The notes: generated from the letters alone by a model not told the origin. 35,286 bases of DNA from an uncultured Lachnospiraceae bacterium (GCA_947176965.1 CAMWSU010000021.1:1-35286); one strand, 5' to 3'. Numbered from the stretch's first letter, positions 1 to 8,571 are shown. Made by a program: numbers and translations.

Positions 1-102
1 TAACAGTAATAACAAAACAAGTATTGTTAGAATAACCGCCCAAAATATCTTTGCTTTTTTCCCTGTTGCAATATCTAAAATATTTTTAATAATCGAATCC
101 AT
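1..102 (-). CDS. N-terminus of a membrane protein, cut by window edge
   Basis: The reverse strand shows an AAGGAGG ribosome binding site eight bases before an ATG at 102. The frame then stays open to the window edge (34 codons seen). The visible N-terminus begins MDSIIKNILDI, then a short basic stretch (GKKAK), then a hydrophobic run rich in Ile, Leu and Val that looks like the first half of a transmembrane helix. The rest of the gene lies outside the window, so no family can be named. The region is much more AT-rich than the genes from 1.9 kb onward. Confidence 0.6.
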   Translation of the reverse strand, partial: MDSIIKNILDIATGKKAKIFWAVILTILVLLLLL

Positions 103-195
103 TACATTATCCTCCTTTTGTAATTTATATAATTATACTATTTATTCAGAAAAATTAAATACATAAAGTAAGATTTTTTAATACTATCTATCATT

Positions 196-427
196 TTATG
201 TTATTTTCCCTGCCGCAGTTTTTTCATTATCGTCATAACGTCCAGCTACGTCAGTGTAAACCTCATACCATGTTTCAGCATACCTATGATTTAATATGTC
301 ATAAATAATATAAAACCCGGGGTTCTTTATTTGCACTGTCTCTGCATGTAAAAAGCCCCCGCCTTACGGCGAACAACCACTTAGATACCACATATCGGTC
401 GGTGGTAAGCTTTCTTGGTATCCGCAT
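196..427 (-). pseudogene. small gene, apparently frameshifted
   Basis: Two overlapping reverse-strand frames read like one protein. Frame 1 starts at ATG 427 (MRIPRKLTTDRY...) and runs through SANKEP to a TGA near 286. Frame 2 continues from the same point as PGFYIIYDILNHRYAETWY... and ends at a TAA at 196-198. The frames meet at a CCCCGGG run near 317-323; removing one C would fuse them into a protein of about 76 residues without an internal stop. Both halves have coding-like composition with many aromatic residues. I do not recognise the family. It may be a decayed gene or a homopolymer base error. The start is uncertain because no strong ribosome binding site precedes ATG 427. Confidence 0.42.
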
Positions 428-531
428 CTTACCAGGCACAAAAAGGAACTTCAAAAAACCTTCCCTAAAAATTCATGCCAATATCATGCGTTTTATTCCT
501 ATCAATTCTACAAATCGTTATACTCATCATG

Positions 532-1707
532 CTATAGTACCTCAAGAATCTTTTCTTCTACTACCATTAAAGTCCTATGATCTGTCAAATAATCTAAATC
601 AAATATTGTCATCAGAATATCTTGCTCTGCTTTATACATATATATTGCTTCTGTATCTATGACCAATACCCTGTTATTATAGATTTTGGTCTTTGCTACT
701 CTTCTATTATTCTTTTTATCGATAATAATCTCATCATCATCACAGTACTGACTCAATTGCTGATTGATATTTGGAGTTGCACTTACCAGCAGTTTCACTT
801 CAACCGGTAAATATTTTTTATGGAATAAAATCACATTATCAACAAAGGTAATGGGTTTATTTCTCTTTATACAATCACATTCCTTATAAATACTTTTTAT
901 ATCGCTCAGATAACGAAGTAATCTATTCACATAAAAAGTCCTGAACTGTGTTTCTAGCATAAAACTTCTTCGATATTTATTTGATAATTGATACCAGTTA
1001 TTATCGTCAATTTTAGATAATGGCAAACTACTGGCTTTACTCAACCGTAAAAATTGCGGTATGGAATTCTTCTTTGAAATCACTTTCTTTAATCTATCAA
1101 AGTTCTCTCCAAATACCGGCGTTATTCCGCTTTGACGCGAAACCATAATAAAACCGTTAAACTCTGAAATATGGATTGGATTTACAAATTTTACAACATT
1201 CGTTATGTCGCAATATAAAGGACTATTCCAATGGTAAAGTGTATCTTTTTGATCTTCAAAATATTCAGGTAGTCCTCCAACAACACCAACAGCAAAAATT
1301 GTTCCACCATATCGTCTATATAGTTCCAACCCCCTGTCAATCCAAGATATCATTTCCGCAAATTCCTCATCTGAATAATCGCTCTTTGAATTATTCAGAC
1401 AAGTTCTCAATTTTGTAATGGTACTTTTCGCTGTTTTTGAATGCATAAAGAAAACAATGTCTCCTACTTTTGCCCACTTAGGACATGTCCAATTGGTTTC
1501 ACCATTCAATAAAATATCCTCTACATTATAACATCCGTGTTCTTCAATAAAAAAACGTAATTCTTCTAATGACTTAGGAAATGCAATATTGTTAATAAAA
1601 GACTGAACGTACCGCTCACCCTCTTTGTATCTTAAGTGCATAAATTGACTTTCTTTTTTATCATCGAATGTAATTTCCTCAACTATCGTATTCTTTTTGC
1701 GATGCAT
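532..1707 (-). CDS. EVE/PUA-like domain protein with PD-(D/E)xK-like nuclease motif
   Basis: A protein of 391 residues from the ATG at 1707, which sits nine bases after AGGAG; an in-frame ATG at 1716 abuts the AGGAG and is less likely. The front half has features of EVE/PUA-like folds: a WTCPKWAKVGDIVFF segment, a GTIFAVGVVGG strand, and a late SRQSGITPVFGENFDRLKKVI stretch like the end of EVE domains. The back half has FVDNVILFH followed by LPVEVKLLV, which fits the D...ExK core of PD-(D/E)xK nucleases, and two further strands (RVLVIDTEAIYMY). Fusions of a modified-base reader with a nuclease are known among type IV-like restriction proteins, so a defence role is inferred. The gene is AT-rich and stands alone between terminators, as expected of acquired DNA. 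Domain calls are by eye only. Confidence 0.6.
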   Translation of the reverse strand: MHRKKNTIVEEITFDDKKESQFMHLRYKEGERYVQSFINNIAFPKSLEELRFFIEEHGCYNVEDILLNGETNWTCPKWAKVGDIVFFMHSKTAKSTITKLRTCLNNSKSDYSDEEFAEMISWIDRGLELYRRYGGTIFAVGVVGGLPEYFEDQKDTLYHWNSPLYCDITNVVKFVNPIHISEFNGFIMVSRQSGITPVFGENFDRLKKVISKKNSIPQFLRLSKASSLPLSKIDDNNWYQLSNKYRRSFMLETQFRTFYVNRLLRYLSDIKSIYKECDCIKRNKPITFVDNVILFHKKYLPVEVKLLVSATPNINQQLSQYCDDDEIIIDKKNNRRVAKTKIYNNRVLVIDTEAIYMYKAEQDILMTIFDLDYLTDHRTLMVVEEKILEVL

Positions 1708-1782
1708 GTTCGACATCTCCTATTCGGAATTTCAATTTGTCGCTTTATAACAGCATTCCACTTGATTCTTTCAAAAAATCAG

Positions 1783-1804
1783 GGGCGTGGCAACCACCAC
1801 GCCC
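1783..1804 (-). terminator. Rho-independent terminator after the aldose epimerase gene
   Basis: GGGCGTGG and CCACGCCC form a perfect 8-bp GC-rich stem with a 6-base loop. Read on the reverse strand it is followed by CTGATTTTTTG, a usable U-tract. It lies between the stop of the epimerase gene (1889) and the start of the nuclease-like gene (1707), so it should end the epimerase transcript. Confidence 0.7.
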
Positions 1805-1888
1805 ACATTTCTTATCGTTCAAAACAACTTCCCAATTTTTATTCTTTTCCTTACAAGCCTTTCCGTATCTCTCTGTTTATTCCGCTCT

Positions 1889-2776
1889 TTATGAAACTTC
1901 AATCGTATAAACCGACGTAAAACGTTCTCCCGCCGTAAGCATATTTCCCCACTCCCGCTCCTCAAGCGTACCATGGAAGTTTTCCGCATCACAGCGCCCA
2001 TACCACGGCTCAATGCAGATAAACGGCGCGTTTTTATGGGGCGGCGACCAGATTCCGAACAGGGGCGCGTCAAAGGAAACCGTCAGATACGGCTTCTTTT
2101 CCTTTGTCATCAGCGATACGCGATGCGCCTGATCATGCTCGATAATGAGCGCATCCTCATCGAATAAATGCTCGTCAATCGGCAGGATTCCACCGGTTAA
2201 TTCATACGTTTTTTTGCGCTCCGAGGCAAGTCCGTCCCTGCCGATCACCGTGCTGACAAGCGCCTGATCGGTGTCAAAACCGATCAGATAATCACTCTGC
2301 TTTGTATTTTTCTCAATAGGGCAGAGGAACGCGGGATGTCCGCCGATGGAAAAATACATGACATCACTTCCCGTATTTTCTACCTGCCAGTGAACCTGTA
2401 CGCCGGCTCCCTCCAGTACATAGCCGATCCGCAGCAGGAACGGAAACGGGTAGCGCTCCCTGCTTTCTTCACTGTCCCGCAATTCAAACCACAATTCGTT
2501 CTTTTGTTCGCCGACATTCTTGATCAGGGTAAACTCCATGTCGCGCGCAAAGCCGTGCTGCGACATCGCATAGGTTTTTCCCTCATAGGTATACTGCTGC
2601 CCCTGAAGACTTCCGACAAGCGGAAACAGCACGGGAGACGTGCGTTTCCAATACGTCGGATCGGCATCCCACATATATTCCTTCCCGTCCGACAGTCTGC
2701 AGAGCGATTTCAGCTCCGCGCCGAACGAATCCACCTCGATTTTGATCACTTCATTGCTTAACTCATAACGACTCAT
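1889..2776 (-). CDS. aldose 1-epimerase family protein (LacX/YeaD-like)
   Basis: 295 residues, the usual length for the galactose mutarotase-like superfamily. These cytosolic enzymes interconvert sugar anomers or sugar-phosphate anomers. Visible motifs are QHGFARD at residues 73-79 (substrate/catalytic His region), GGHPAF at 145-150 (second His) and CIEPWYG near residue 255. The pattern is closer to the LacX/YeaD branch than to GalM, so the exact sugar is unknown. It is a single-gene unit: a near-consensus promoter lies at 2857-2885 and a terminator at 1783-1804. The ribosome binding site before the start is AGAGGGGGA. Confidence 0.88.
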   Translation of the reverse strand: MSRYELSNEVIKIEVDSFGAELKSLCRLSDGKEYMWDADPTYWKRTSPVLFPLVGSLQGQQYTYEGKTYAMSQHGFARDMEFTLIKNVGEQKNELWFELRDSEESRERYPFPFLLRIGYVLEGAGVQVHWQVENTGSDVMYFSIGGHPAFLCPIEKNTKQSDYLIGFDTDQALVSTVIGRDGLASERKKTYELTGGILPIDEHLFDEDALIIEHDQAHRVSLMTKEKKPYLTVSFDAPLFGIWSPPHKNAPFICIEPWYGRCDAENFHGTLEEREWGNMLTAGERFTSVYTIEVS

Positions 2777-2856
2777 ACAAATCCCCCTCTTACCACTTCT
2801 TACATTTCCTGTTATTTATCTTTTCAATCCAAACATTGGTATGTTCTTTCCATTTC

Positions 2857-2885
2857 ATTATATCTATGATACTAAGAAATAACAA
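2857..2885 (-). promoter_or_regulatory. sigma-A-type promoter for the aldose epimerase gene
   Basis: On the reverse strand TTGTTA (2880-2885) and TATAAT (2857-2862) are separated by 17 bases. The distance to the start codon at 2776 is about 80 bases. It lies between the exporter stop (2899) and the epimerase start, so the epimerase can be transcribed independently. Confidence 0.65.
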
Positions 2886-2898
2886 GAGCATCCGAATA

Positions 2899-4692
2899 CT
2901 AAACGAATTGAGAGCGATACAATGTGCTGTAAAATCCTCCCTGCTTCAACAGTTCCTCATGGGTTCCCTGTTCGGTAATCTCTCCGCCCCGGACAACAAG
3001 GATCGTATCCGCATTTTGGATGGTGGACAGCCGGTGCGCGATCACAAAGCTGGTCCTGCCCTTCATCAGCGCATTCATTGCCTCTTGGATCTGAATTTCG
3101 GTACGGGAATCGACATTGGATGTGGCCTCGTCCAAAATCAGCATCGGCGCGTTGGACAAAAATGCTCTTGCTATCGTGATCAACTGCCGCTGTCCCTTGG
3201 AAATATTCACGCCATCGTCAGAAAGCAGGGTATCGTACCCATCAGGGAGGCTTTCAATATATCCGTCGATCTTGGCGGATTTGGCCGCAGCCCTGACTTC
3301 CTCCATCGTCGCGTTTTCTCTGCCATAAACAATGTTTTCAAAGATGGTGCCATGAAAAAGCCAGGTATCCTGAAGCACCATGGTAAAGGAAAGCCGCAGA
3401 TCCTCTCTCTTGATTTTGAGCGACGGTACGCCGTCCACACGGATCTCACCGGACACAGGATCGTAAAACCGCATCAGCAAATTGATGATCGTGGTTTTTC
3501 CTGCACCGGTGGGACCGACAATCGCGATCATCTGCCCCGGTTTTGCCGTCACAGAAACGTTATGCAAAATCGTGATGTCTTTTTTGTAGCCAAAGGTAAC
3601 ATCGTTAAGCTCTACCTGTCCTTTGACCTGCTCCACCTTTTTTGCATCCGCGTCGTCCTCCGGCTCAGGCGCTTCATCCAATACCCTGAACACCCGCTCT
3701 GCAGCGGAAAAGGCGGACTGGAACTCATGCAGGATATTGGAAAATTCATTGATCGGCCCTGCAAATTTTCTGGAATACTGGACAAACTGCGCGACTCCGC
3801 CCAGCGTAATAAACAATACGGACCCCGCCAGAATGTAGCCGTTTTCGGAATACATATACAAAATACCGCCAAAGATCGCCACCAGCGAAAGCGAAACGTT
3901 GTTGATCAGGTTGATAGTCGGAAACAGCAGTGAGGCATTGTATTCCGCATTATAGAATGCGCCCATCGCCTCATCGTTATGTTTGTTGAACCGACCGGAA
4001 ATCACATCCTGCCGTCCGTATGCACGGATGCTGGCGGAACCGGAAAGCATTTCTTCGGCATAACCGTTCAGTTCCCCGTATTTCCGGGAACGCGCGCTGA
4101 ACATCGGCCGCACCTTCCTGGAACGGTATCTTGTAAACAGGATCGAAACCGGCACGGTGAGTACAAAGATCAGGATCATCGGCCGGGAAATTTCCCACAT
4201 AAATATCAGAGAACCCACAACCGTATAAATACTTGTCATCACCTGTACCAGATCATTGGACAGGGAGGTATTTACCGTGTCGATATCGTAGGAGATCCGG
4301 CTGATGATGTCACCGGTGGCATTTGTGTCAAAGTAACCCACGGGCAGCGTATTCAGCTTTTCAAAGACCTGCTTACGCATCGTATATACGATCCGCTGGC
4401 TGAGGTGTACCATGATGACTGATAAAATATAAGAGATCACGGCGGAACCCGCATAGCAGACGATCATTTTGATCACACTGTCCCAGACCGCCTGAAAATC
4501 CACCCCGGAAGACATGCCGATGGCGTCGATCGCGGCCCCGGAATATCGCGGACCCAAAAGGGACATTTGATTGGATATCAGCGTCAATATAACGGCCGGA
4601 ACAAACAAATGCCATTGCTTAAAAATATATCCGCCCAGCCGGAGCATGATCCCCCGATTGTCACGTTTTCTTTTCGTGGTTGTATTAGTCAA
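2899..4692 (-). CDS. ABC exporter half-transporter, canonical ATPase subunit
   Basis: About 597 residues: six-helix exporter membrane domain (roughly 20-330) and a nucleotide-binding domain (about 360-590). Walker A is GPTGAGKT near residue 395, the signature is a variant ISKGQ near 498, and Walker B is LILDEATSNVD with the catalytic Glu present. I chose the TTG at 4692 because GGGAGG lies eight bases upstream; a GTG at 4701 is too close to that site. It overlaps the stop of the partner gene by a few bases, so the two are translationally coupled. Together they should form a heterodimeric exporter like LmrCD/BmrCD/TM287-288. The substrate cannot be read from sequence; multidrug, lipid or peptide export are possible. 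Confidence 0.9.
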   Translation of the reverse strand: MTNTTTKRKRDNRGIMLRLGGYIFKQWHLFVPAVILTLISNQMSLLGPRYSGAAIDAIGMSSGVDFQAVWDSVIKMIVCYAGSAVISYILSVIMVHLSQRIVYTMRKQVFEKLNTLPVGYFDTNATGDIISRISYDIDTVNTSLSNDLVQVMTSIYTVVGSLIFMWEISRPMILIFVLTVPVSILFTRYRSRKVRPMFSARSRKYGELNGYAEEMLSGSASIRAYGRQDVISGRFNKHNDEAMGAFYNAEYNASLLFPTINLINNVSLSLVAIFGGILYMYSENGYILAGSVLFITLGGVAQFVQYSRKFAGPINEFSNILHEFQSAFSAAERVFRVLDEAPEPEDDADAKKVEQVKGQVELNDVTFGYKKDITILHNVSVTAKPGQMIAIVGPTGAGKTTIINLLMRFYDPVSGEIRVDGVPSLKIKREDLRLSFTMVLQDTWLFHGTIFENIVYGRENATMEEVRAAAKSAKIDGYIESLPDGYDTLLSDDGVNISKGQRQLITIARAFLSNAPMLILDEATSNVDSRTEIQIQEAMNALMKGRTSFVIAHRLSTIQNADTILVVRGGEITEQGTHEELLKQGGFYSTLYRSQFV

Positions 4693-6409
4693 GGAAAGCA
4701 CCTCCCATCTGAGAATCGCTGATCTGCCGATATTCCGTGCAGTTTTCCATCAGTTCTTCATGTCTGCCGCGTCCGATGATCCTGCCTTCGTCCAGCACGA
4801 TGATCAGATCGCAGTTTTTCACGGAGCTGACCCGCTGCGCCACGGTAATGACAGTAGAATCCGACATGGACTCCTTCAGCGCCTGACGCAGGTTTGCGTC
4901 GGTCTTATAATCCAGCGCCGACGAGGAATCATCCAAGATCAAAATCTCAGGGTTTGCGGCAATCGCACGGGCGATCAAAATACGCTGCCGCTGACCGCCG
5001 GAGAGATTCGTTCCTTTGGAAGAGATCCTATGATGATATCCGTCGGGCAGAGCGGAAATGAAATCATGCGCCTGCGCGATCGTCGCCGCGCGAATGATAT
5101 CCTCATCGGAAATCTCTCTTCCGAAGCGGATGTTTTCTTCGATGGTATCCGCGTAAAGAAAGTCATTCTGCAAAGCGACACCAAACATGGCAGTCAGCTC
5201 GTCCTGCGTGTAGGAGGATATCTTTTTGCCGTCAATACGAATCGTACCGGAATCCGTATCGTAAAAGCGTAACAGTAGCTTGACAAACGTAGATTTTCCG
5301 CTGCCGGTGGCACCAATAATACCAAGGGAACCACCCTTAGGAACGCTGAGTGTGATATTTTCAAGATTGGGCTTTTTGCCTAAGTAGGAAAAGGTTACAT
5401 GTTCAAAGGAAATTTGGGTGGAAGGATCCCTCTTGCCGTCATCCTTCGTCACCGGGAAGGACTCCGGTGTATCCAACACCGCACTGATTCTGCGGGCGGA
5501 AGCCGCACATTTCGTATACATGACGAACATGCGGGAGAGGGACATCAGCGCCATGGAGATCAGTGTAAAATATTGGGTAAAGGCAATCACCGTAGCCGCG
5601 GATGAAGTACCGTTTGCTACACGGTAGGCTGCCACGGCGATCACGCCGGCAATTCCCAGATTCATGAGCAGCGTCATAATGGGATTGACCGCATTCATCA
5701 CAGTGCCGGCATGGCATTCCTGCTTGGTAAGCGCACGATTATATCCGTCAAAGCGGCGGTTCTCATAGTCGTTTTTGGAAAGCGCCTTGATCACACGGAC
5801 GCCCTGTACATCCTCGCGCACGACCCGGATCATATCATCCGTGGATTTTTGCACCTTGGTGTACAGCGGAACACCACGGCGTGCGACACTGTAGACGGTA
5901 ATAAAAATCAGCGGCATCGTAGCGATCATCACCAACGCAAGCGCGCTGTCCATGAACAGCGTAATCCCTACACCCCCAAGCAGTAACATCGGCGCGCGGA
6001 TTCCCATGCGCTGCATCATTCCGACAAAATTCTGCACGTTATAGGTATCCGAGGTGATACGGGATTCCAAAGAGGGGATCGTGAACCGATCGGTATCCTG
6101 CGCGGAAAGGTACAACGTCTTTGCAAACAAATCCCTGCGCATTGCAATGGAGAAATCGGCGGTCACTCTTGCCGCCATCCTGTTGGCAGTCACATTACCG
6201 ACACAGGCCGCCACAGAGCAGACGATCATCACCGCACCATACAGTATAATCTTGGAAATCTCCATGGTGACAATGACATTTTCCAAAATATAGGTCAATA
6301 TAAACGGAATCAAAAGCTCTGCAACGGTACCTAAAATTTTGATAGAAATCCCCAGCGCCATCCGCATTTTGTAGGGCGCCAAATAAGAAAATATCCGCTT
6401 CAACTTCAT
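4685..6409 (-). CDS. ABC exporter half-transporter, degenerate-site subunit
   Basis: 574 residues with an N-terminal six-helix exporter domain and a C-terminal ATPase domain. Walker A is GATGSGKS, the signature is a canonical LSGGQ, and Walker B reads LILDDSSSALD: an Asp stands where the catalytic Glu is expected. In heterodimeric exporters (TM287/288, BmrCD, LmrCD) one subunit carries exactly this Glu-to-Asp change, creating one hydrolysis-poor site, while the partner lacks a perfect signature. Both halves of that pattern are seen here, as the downstream subunit has ISKGQ. First gene of a two-gene operon. The GGAGG is only a few bases from the ATG; a TTG two codons in is an alternative start. 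Confidence 0.9.
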   Translation of the reverse strand: MKLKRIFSYLAPYKMRMALGISIKILGTVAELLIPFILTYILENVIVTMEISKIILYGAVMIVCSVAACVGNVTANRMAARVTADFSIAMRRDLFAKTLYLSAQDTDRFTIPSLESRITSDTYNVQNFVGMMQRMGIRAPMLLLGGVGITLFMDSALALVMIATMPLIFITVYSVARRGVPLYTKVQKSTDDMIRVVREDVQGVRVIKALSKNDYENRRFDGYNRALTKQECHAGTVMNAVNPIMTLLMNLGIAGVIAVAAYRVANGTSSAATVIAFTQYFTLISMALMSLSRMFVMYTKCAASARRISAVLDTPESFPVTKDDGKRDPSTQISFEHVTFSYLGKKPNLENITLSVPKGGSLGIIGATGSGKSTFVKLLLRFYDTDSGTIRIDGKKISSYTQDELTAMFGVALQNDFLYADTIEENIRFGREISDEDIIRAATIAQAHDFISALPDGYHHRISSKGTNLSGGQRQRILIARAIAANPEILILDDSSSALDYKTDANLRQALKESMSDSTVITVAQRVSSVKNCDLIIVLDEGRIIGRGRHEELMENCTEYRQISDSQMGGAFLD

Positions 6410-6500
6410 TATCCTCCGGCTCTTTTGTGATTTATTCCCGCGAGCACTCTGTTAATTTTCGTCTTCATAATCCATAACCATTTGACAAAAATGCTTATAG

Positions 6501-6533
6501 AAGAACAGGGAAGCTTTTCACTCCCCTGTTCTT
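6501..6533 (-). terminator. hairpin between small peptide gene and exporter operon
   Basis: AAGAACAGGG and CCCTGTTCTT form a perfect 10-bp stem with a 13-base loop. On the reverse strand a T-run (ATTTTTG) follows only after about eight bases, so it is a weak terminator for the 33-residue gene upstream; on the plus strand it is followed by TTGCTCTTTCTG, also a modest U-tract. It could end transcription or protect the peptide mRNA. Confidence 0.45.
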
Positions 6534-6555
6534 TGCTCTTTCTGTCTCCGCTCTT

Positions 6556-6657
6556 TCAATCTTCAAGATATTCTATATATTCCTGCTCGCTTGCAAAGAG
6601 CATGTAACCATGTCCGACATATCCCATATAACCGTCTTTGACATAATATCCTTTCAT
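6556..6657 (-). CDS. 33-residue Tyr-rich small protein
   Basis: A short frame starts at ATG 6657 with GGAAGGG about eight bases upstream and ends at a TGA at 6556-6558. The product begins MKGYYVKDGYMGYVGHGY and ends in an acidic tail (EYIEYLED). Seven of 33 residues are Tyr, and there is a GYMGYV/GHGYM near-repeat. It has no membrane segment or Cys. I believe similar tiny Tyr-rich proteins occur in other Lachnospiraceae, but that is from memory and no function is known to me. The good ribosome binding site and isolated setting between genes support a real gene. Confidence 0.62.
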   Translation of the reverse strand: MKGYYVKDGYMGYVGHGYMLFASEQEYIEYLED

Positions 6658-6749
6658 GCTGTCACCCTTCCTTTCAAAAACCGCCTTTCGGCATCCGCCT
6701 GTTTCTGAAAAGAAGAATAACACTTATTTAGTCCAATAAATCGTACTTT

Positions 6750-7367
6750 TTATTTCCCTGTGTGCAGACCGAAGCTTAATTTTAACGGCTCGCCCGCATG
6801 CTGTATCCAATGCTTAAACGTCGTGACCGCTGCGATCACCGTGCAGCCGATCCGCACCGGAAGCGCCCTCACATTCAGCCAAACCATCAATGCAAAGCAC
6901 AAAAACGTTACGATCGAACGGTATAAATGCGGCGATACTTTCAAAATCAGAGAAAAGAACAAGTAAAACAGCACAAGGTATTCGAGCGGACGTAATTCGG
7001 GAAACAGCCCGATCAGGCAGCCGAACGATACGGCGATCGCCTTCCCGCCCCGGATTTCCTTCGGGAACGGCAGCGGAAATGCATGACCGATGACCGGCGC
7101 GCAAAGTACTGCAGCAAATGCCGGTCTTGCGGTATTCAAAAATCTTGCCGCCGCAAAGACGGGCAGCGCACCCTTTAGCAGCTCACAGACCAAAGCCAGT
7201 ATGCCGAACGGAATCCCCGCGATCATAAACGTATTTGCCACGCCCGGATTGTGGTCTTTGGATAAAAGAATGATGTCTTTTTTTCCGAATATCCGCGAGA
7301 TCCAATAAGCATACATGACACTACCGGACAGATACCCTAACACAATCCAAAACAGATAATCTCTCAT
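6750..7367 (-). CDS. PlsY-like glycerol-3-phosphate acyltransferase family membrane protein
   Basis: 205 residues from the ATG at 7367, which follows GGAGGAG by ten bases; the longer frame from 7409 lacks a site. Several membrane helices are evident. PlsY transfers an acyl group from acyl-phosphate to glycerol 3-phosphate in the membrane. Family motifs are present but altered: NPGVAN in place of the usual GNPGATN, GHAFPLPF, and RGGKAIAV where PlsY has GGKGVA. The sequence therefore looks like a diverged PlsY paralogue, and activity cannot be assumed. It is 47 bases downstream of an MGDG-synthase-type glycosyltransferase, which suggests a shared role in membrane glycerolipid synthesis. Confidence 0.78.
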   Translation of the reverse strand: MRDYLFWIVLGYLSGSVMYAYWISRIFGKKDIILLSKDHNPGVANTFMIAGIPFGILALVCELLKGALPVFAAARFLNTARPAFAAVLCAPVIGHAFPLPFPKEIRGGKAIAVSFGCLIGLFPELRPLEYLVLFYLFFSLILKVSPHLYRSIVTFLCFALMVWLNVRALPVRIGCTVIAAVTTFKHWIQHAGEPLKLSFGLHTGK

Positions 7368-7414
7368 ATGCTCACGCTCCTCCAGTACCTTTGATTTTCT
7401 TAAGCACAAACAAT

Positions 7415-8569
7415 CTATGAACCATTGGTTTCATCCATGCTTTCCGAAAAGTCCTTCTCACACTCCAGACTCTCGATCAGCTCTGCGATGCGCACGGACG
7501 CATCTCCCTTAATAAAGTGCTGCTGTGCAGCACGCATGCCTGCCGCCATATCAGGATTTCCTGCAAGCATTACCCCCTGCGCAATCTGCGTTCTGATGCG
7601 CGCGGAGGCAAACGACATTCCCCTCACATGGAAGAATTCCATATTGCAGGTCTCGCATCCCGGAATCGGTGTCGTATGGATGATCGGCGTCCTGCTGACC
7701 GCCGCCTCCGTCGAGGACAAACCGCCCGGCTTTGTATAGATCACATCGCAAGCCTTCATATATTGCGCAACCTGTCTGGTATAACCGATGACCCGCACGC
7801 GCTCTTTTCCCTTAAACTCACGCGTCAAAATCCGCTTCAACTTCTTATTATTTCCGCAGATCACGACCATAAGATCTTCGGACTTCATTTTTGCGGCAAG
7901 CTCATATGCCAAAAGAGGAACCTTGCCGAATCCCATGCTTCCCGCCATGATCAGGTACACGCTGCCCGCACATTCTAAGGAAAGCTCCCGTCTTGCCTCC
8001 TCTTTCGTCTGACCTGATGAAAATGCAGCCGCCGTCGGGATACCGCAGCCGTACAGCTTCTCCTCGGGAATCCCGCGTTTTACACACTCCTCCTTTAATT
8101 CTTCCGAGGCGATCACATAGTAATCGGGTTTCGCCTCCTCAAAAAAAGGAATGCAGGTGTAGTCAGTCCCCACAAATACGACCGGCTGAGTCAACCTGTT
8201 TTTTCGTTTCAGATAAGTCAATGTCTCGGCACAAAACAAATGGGTCGTCGCAATCACGTCATATTCATGCTGCATCAAATAACGCGCAAGATACTTCCCC
8301 ATCCGCGCATTTGCATGATAGACAGGCGACCAGATTCTCGGCGTTGTCAGCTTCGAAGCAAGAGCATAGCCAAATCCGAACAGCAGCGGAATGTGTCTGA
8401 CAATACCGACATAGGTTCCCCCGACGATCTTTGCGTGCCGCCTGCCTGCAAGCGCCATCATATCGATTGCTTTCGCCTCATGCCCCCGTAATAGCAGTCT
8501 CTCCTCAAGCGCACGCGCCGCCGCATTATGTCCGCCGCCCGTACTACATGATAGAATCAATACTCTCAT
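7415..8569 (-). CDS. MGDG synthase-type glycosyltransferase (diacylglycerol glucosyltransferase/UgtP-like)
   Basis: 384 residues, GT-B fold related to MurG. The N-terminal half begins MRVLILSCSTGGGHNAAARAL, the Gly-rich start typical of MGDG synthases and UgtP. The C-terminal half carries VIGYTRQVAQYMKACDV and TKPGGLSSTEA, matching the nucleotide-sugar site of this family. The likely reaction is transfer of glucose or galactose from a UDP-sugar to diacylglycerol at the inner membrane face, giving glycolipids or the lipoteichoic-acid anchor. The start lies two bases after the stop of the AI-2E-type gene, so it is in an operon with it, and the PlsY-like gene follows. Precise sugar and acceptor are not readable. 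Confidence 0.85.
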   Translation of the reverse strand: MRVLILSCSTGGGHNAAARALEERLLLRGHEAKAIDMMALAGRRHAKIVGGTYVGIVRHIPLLFGFGYALASKLTTPRIWSPVYHANARMGKYLARYLMQHEYDVIATTHLFCAETLTYLKRKNRLTQPVVFVGTDYTCIPFFEEAKPDYYVIASEELKEECVKRGIPEEKLYGCGIPTAAAFSSGQTKEEARRELSLECAGSVYLIMAGSMGFGKVPLLAYELAAKMKSEDLMVVICGNNKKLKRILTREFKGKERVRVIGYTRQVAQYMKACDVIYTKPGGLSSTEAAVSRTPIIHTTPIPGCETCNMEFFHVRGMSFASARIRTQIAQGVMLAGNPDMAAGMRAAQQHFIKGDASVRIAELIESLECEKDFSESMDETNGS

Positions 8570-8571
8570 CT

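Noticed and set aside
2836-3933. Long plus-strand reading frame opposite the ABC exporter gene
   Set aside because: It is the mirror of a well supported ABC ATPase gene with intact motifs, and its own translation matches no fold pattern and has no suitable ribosome binding site.
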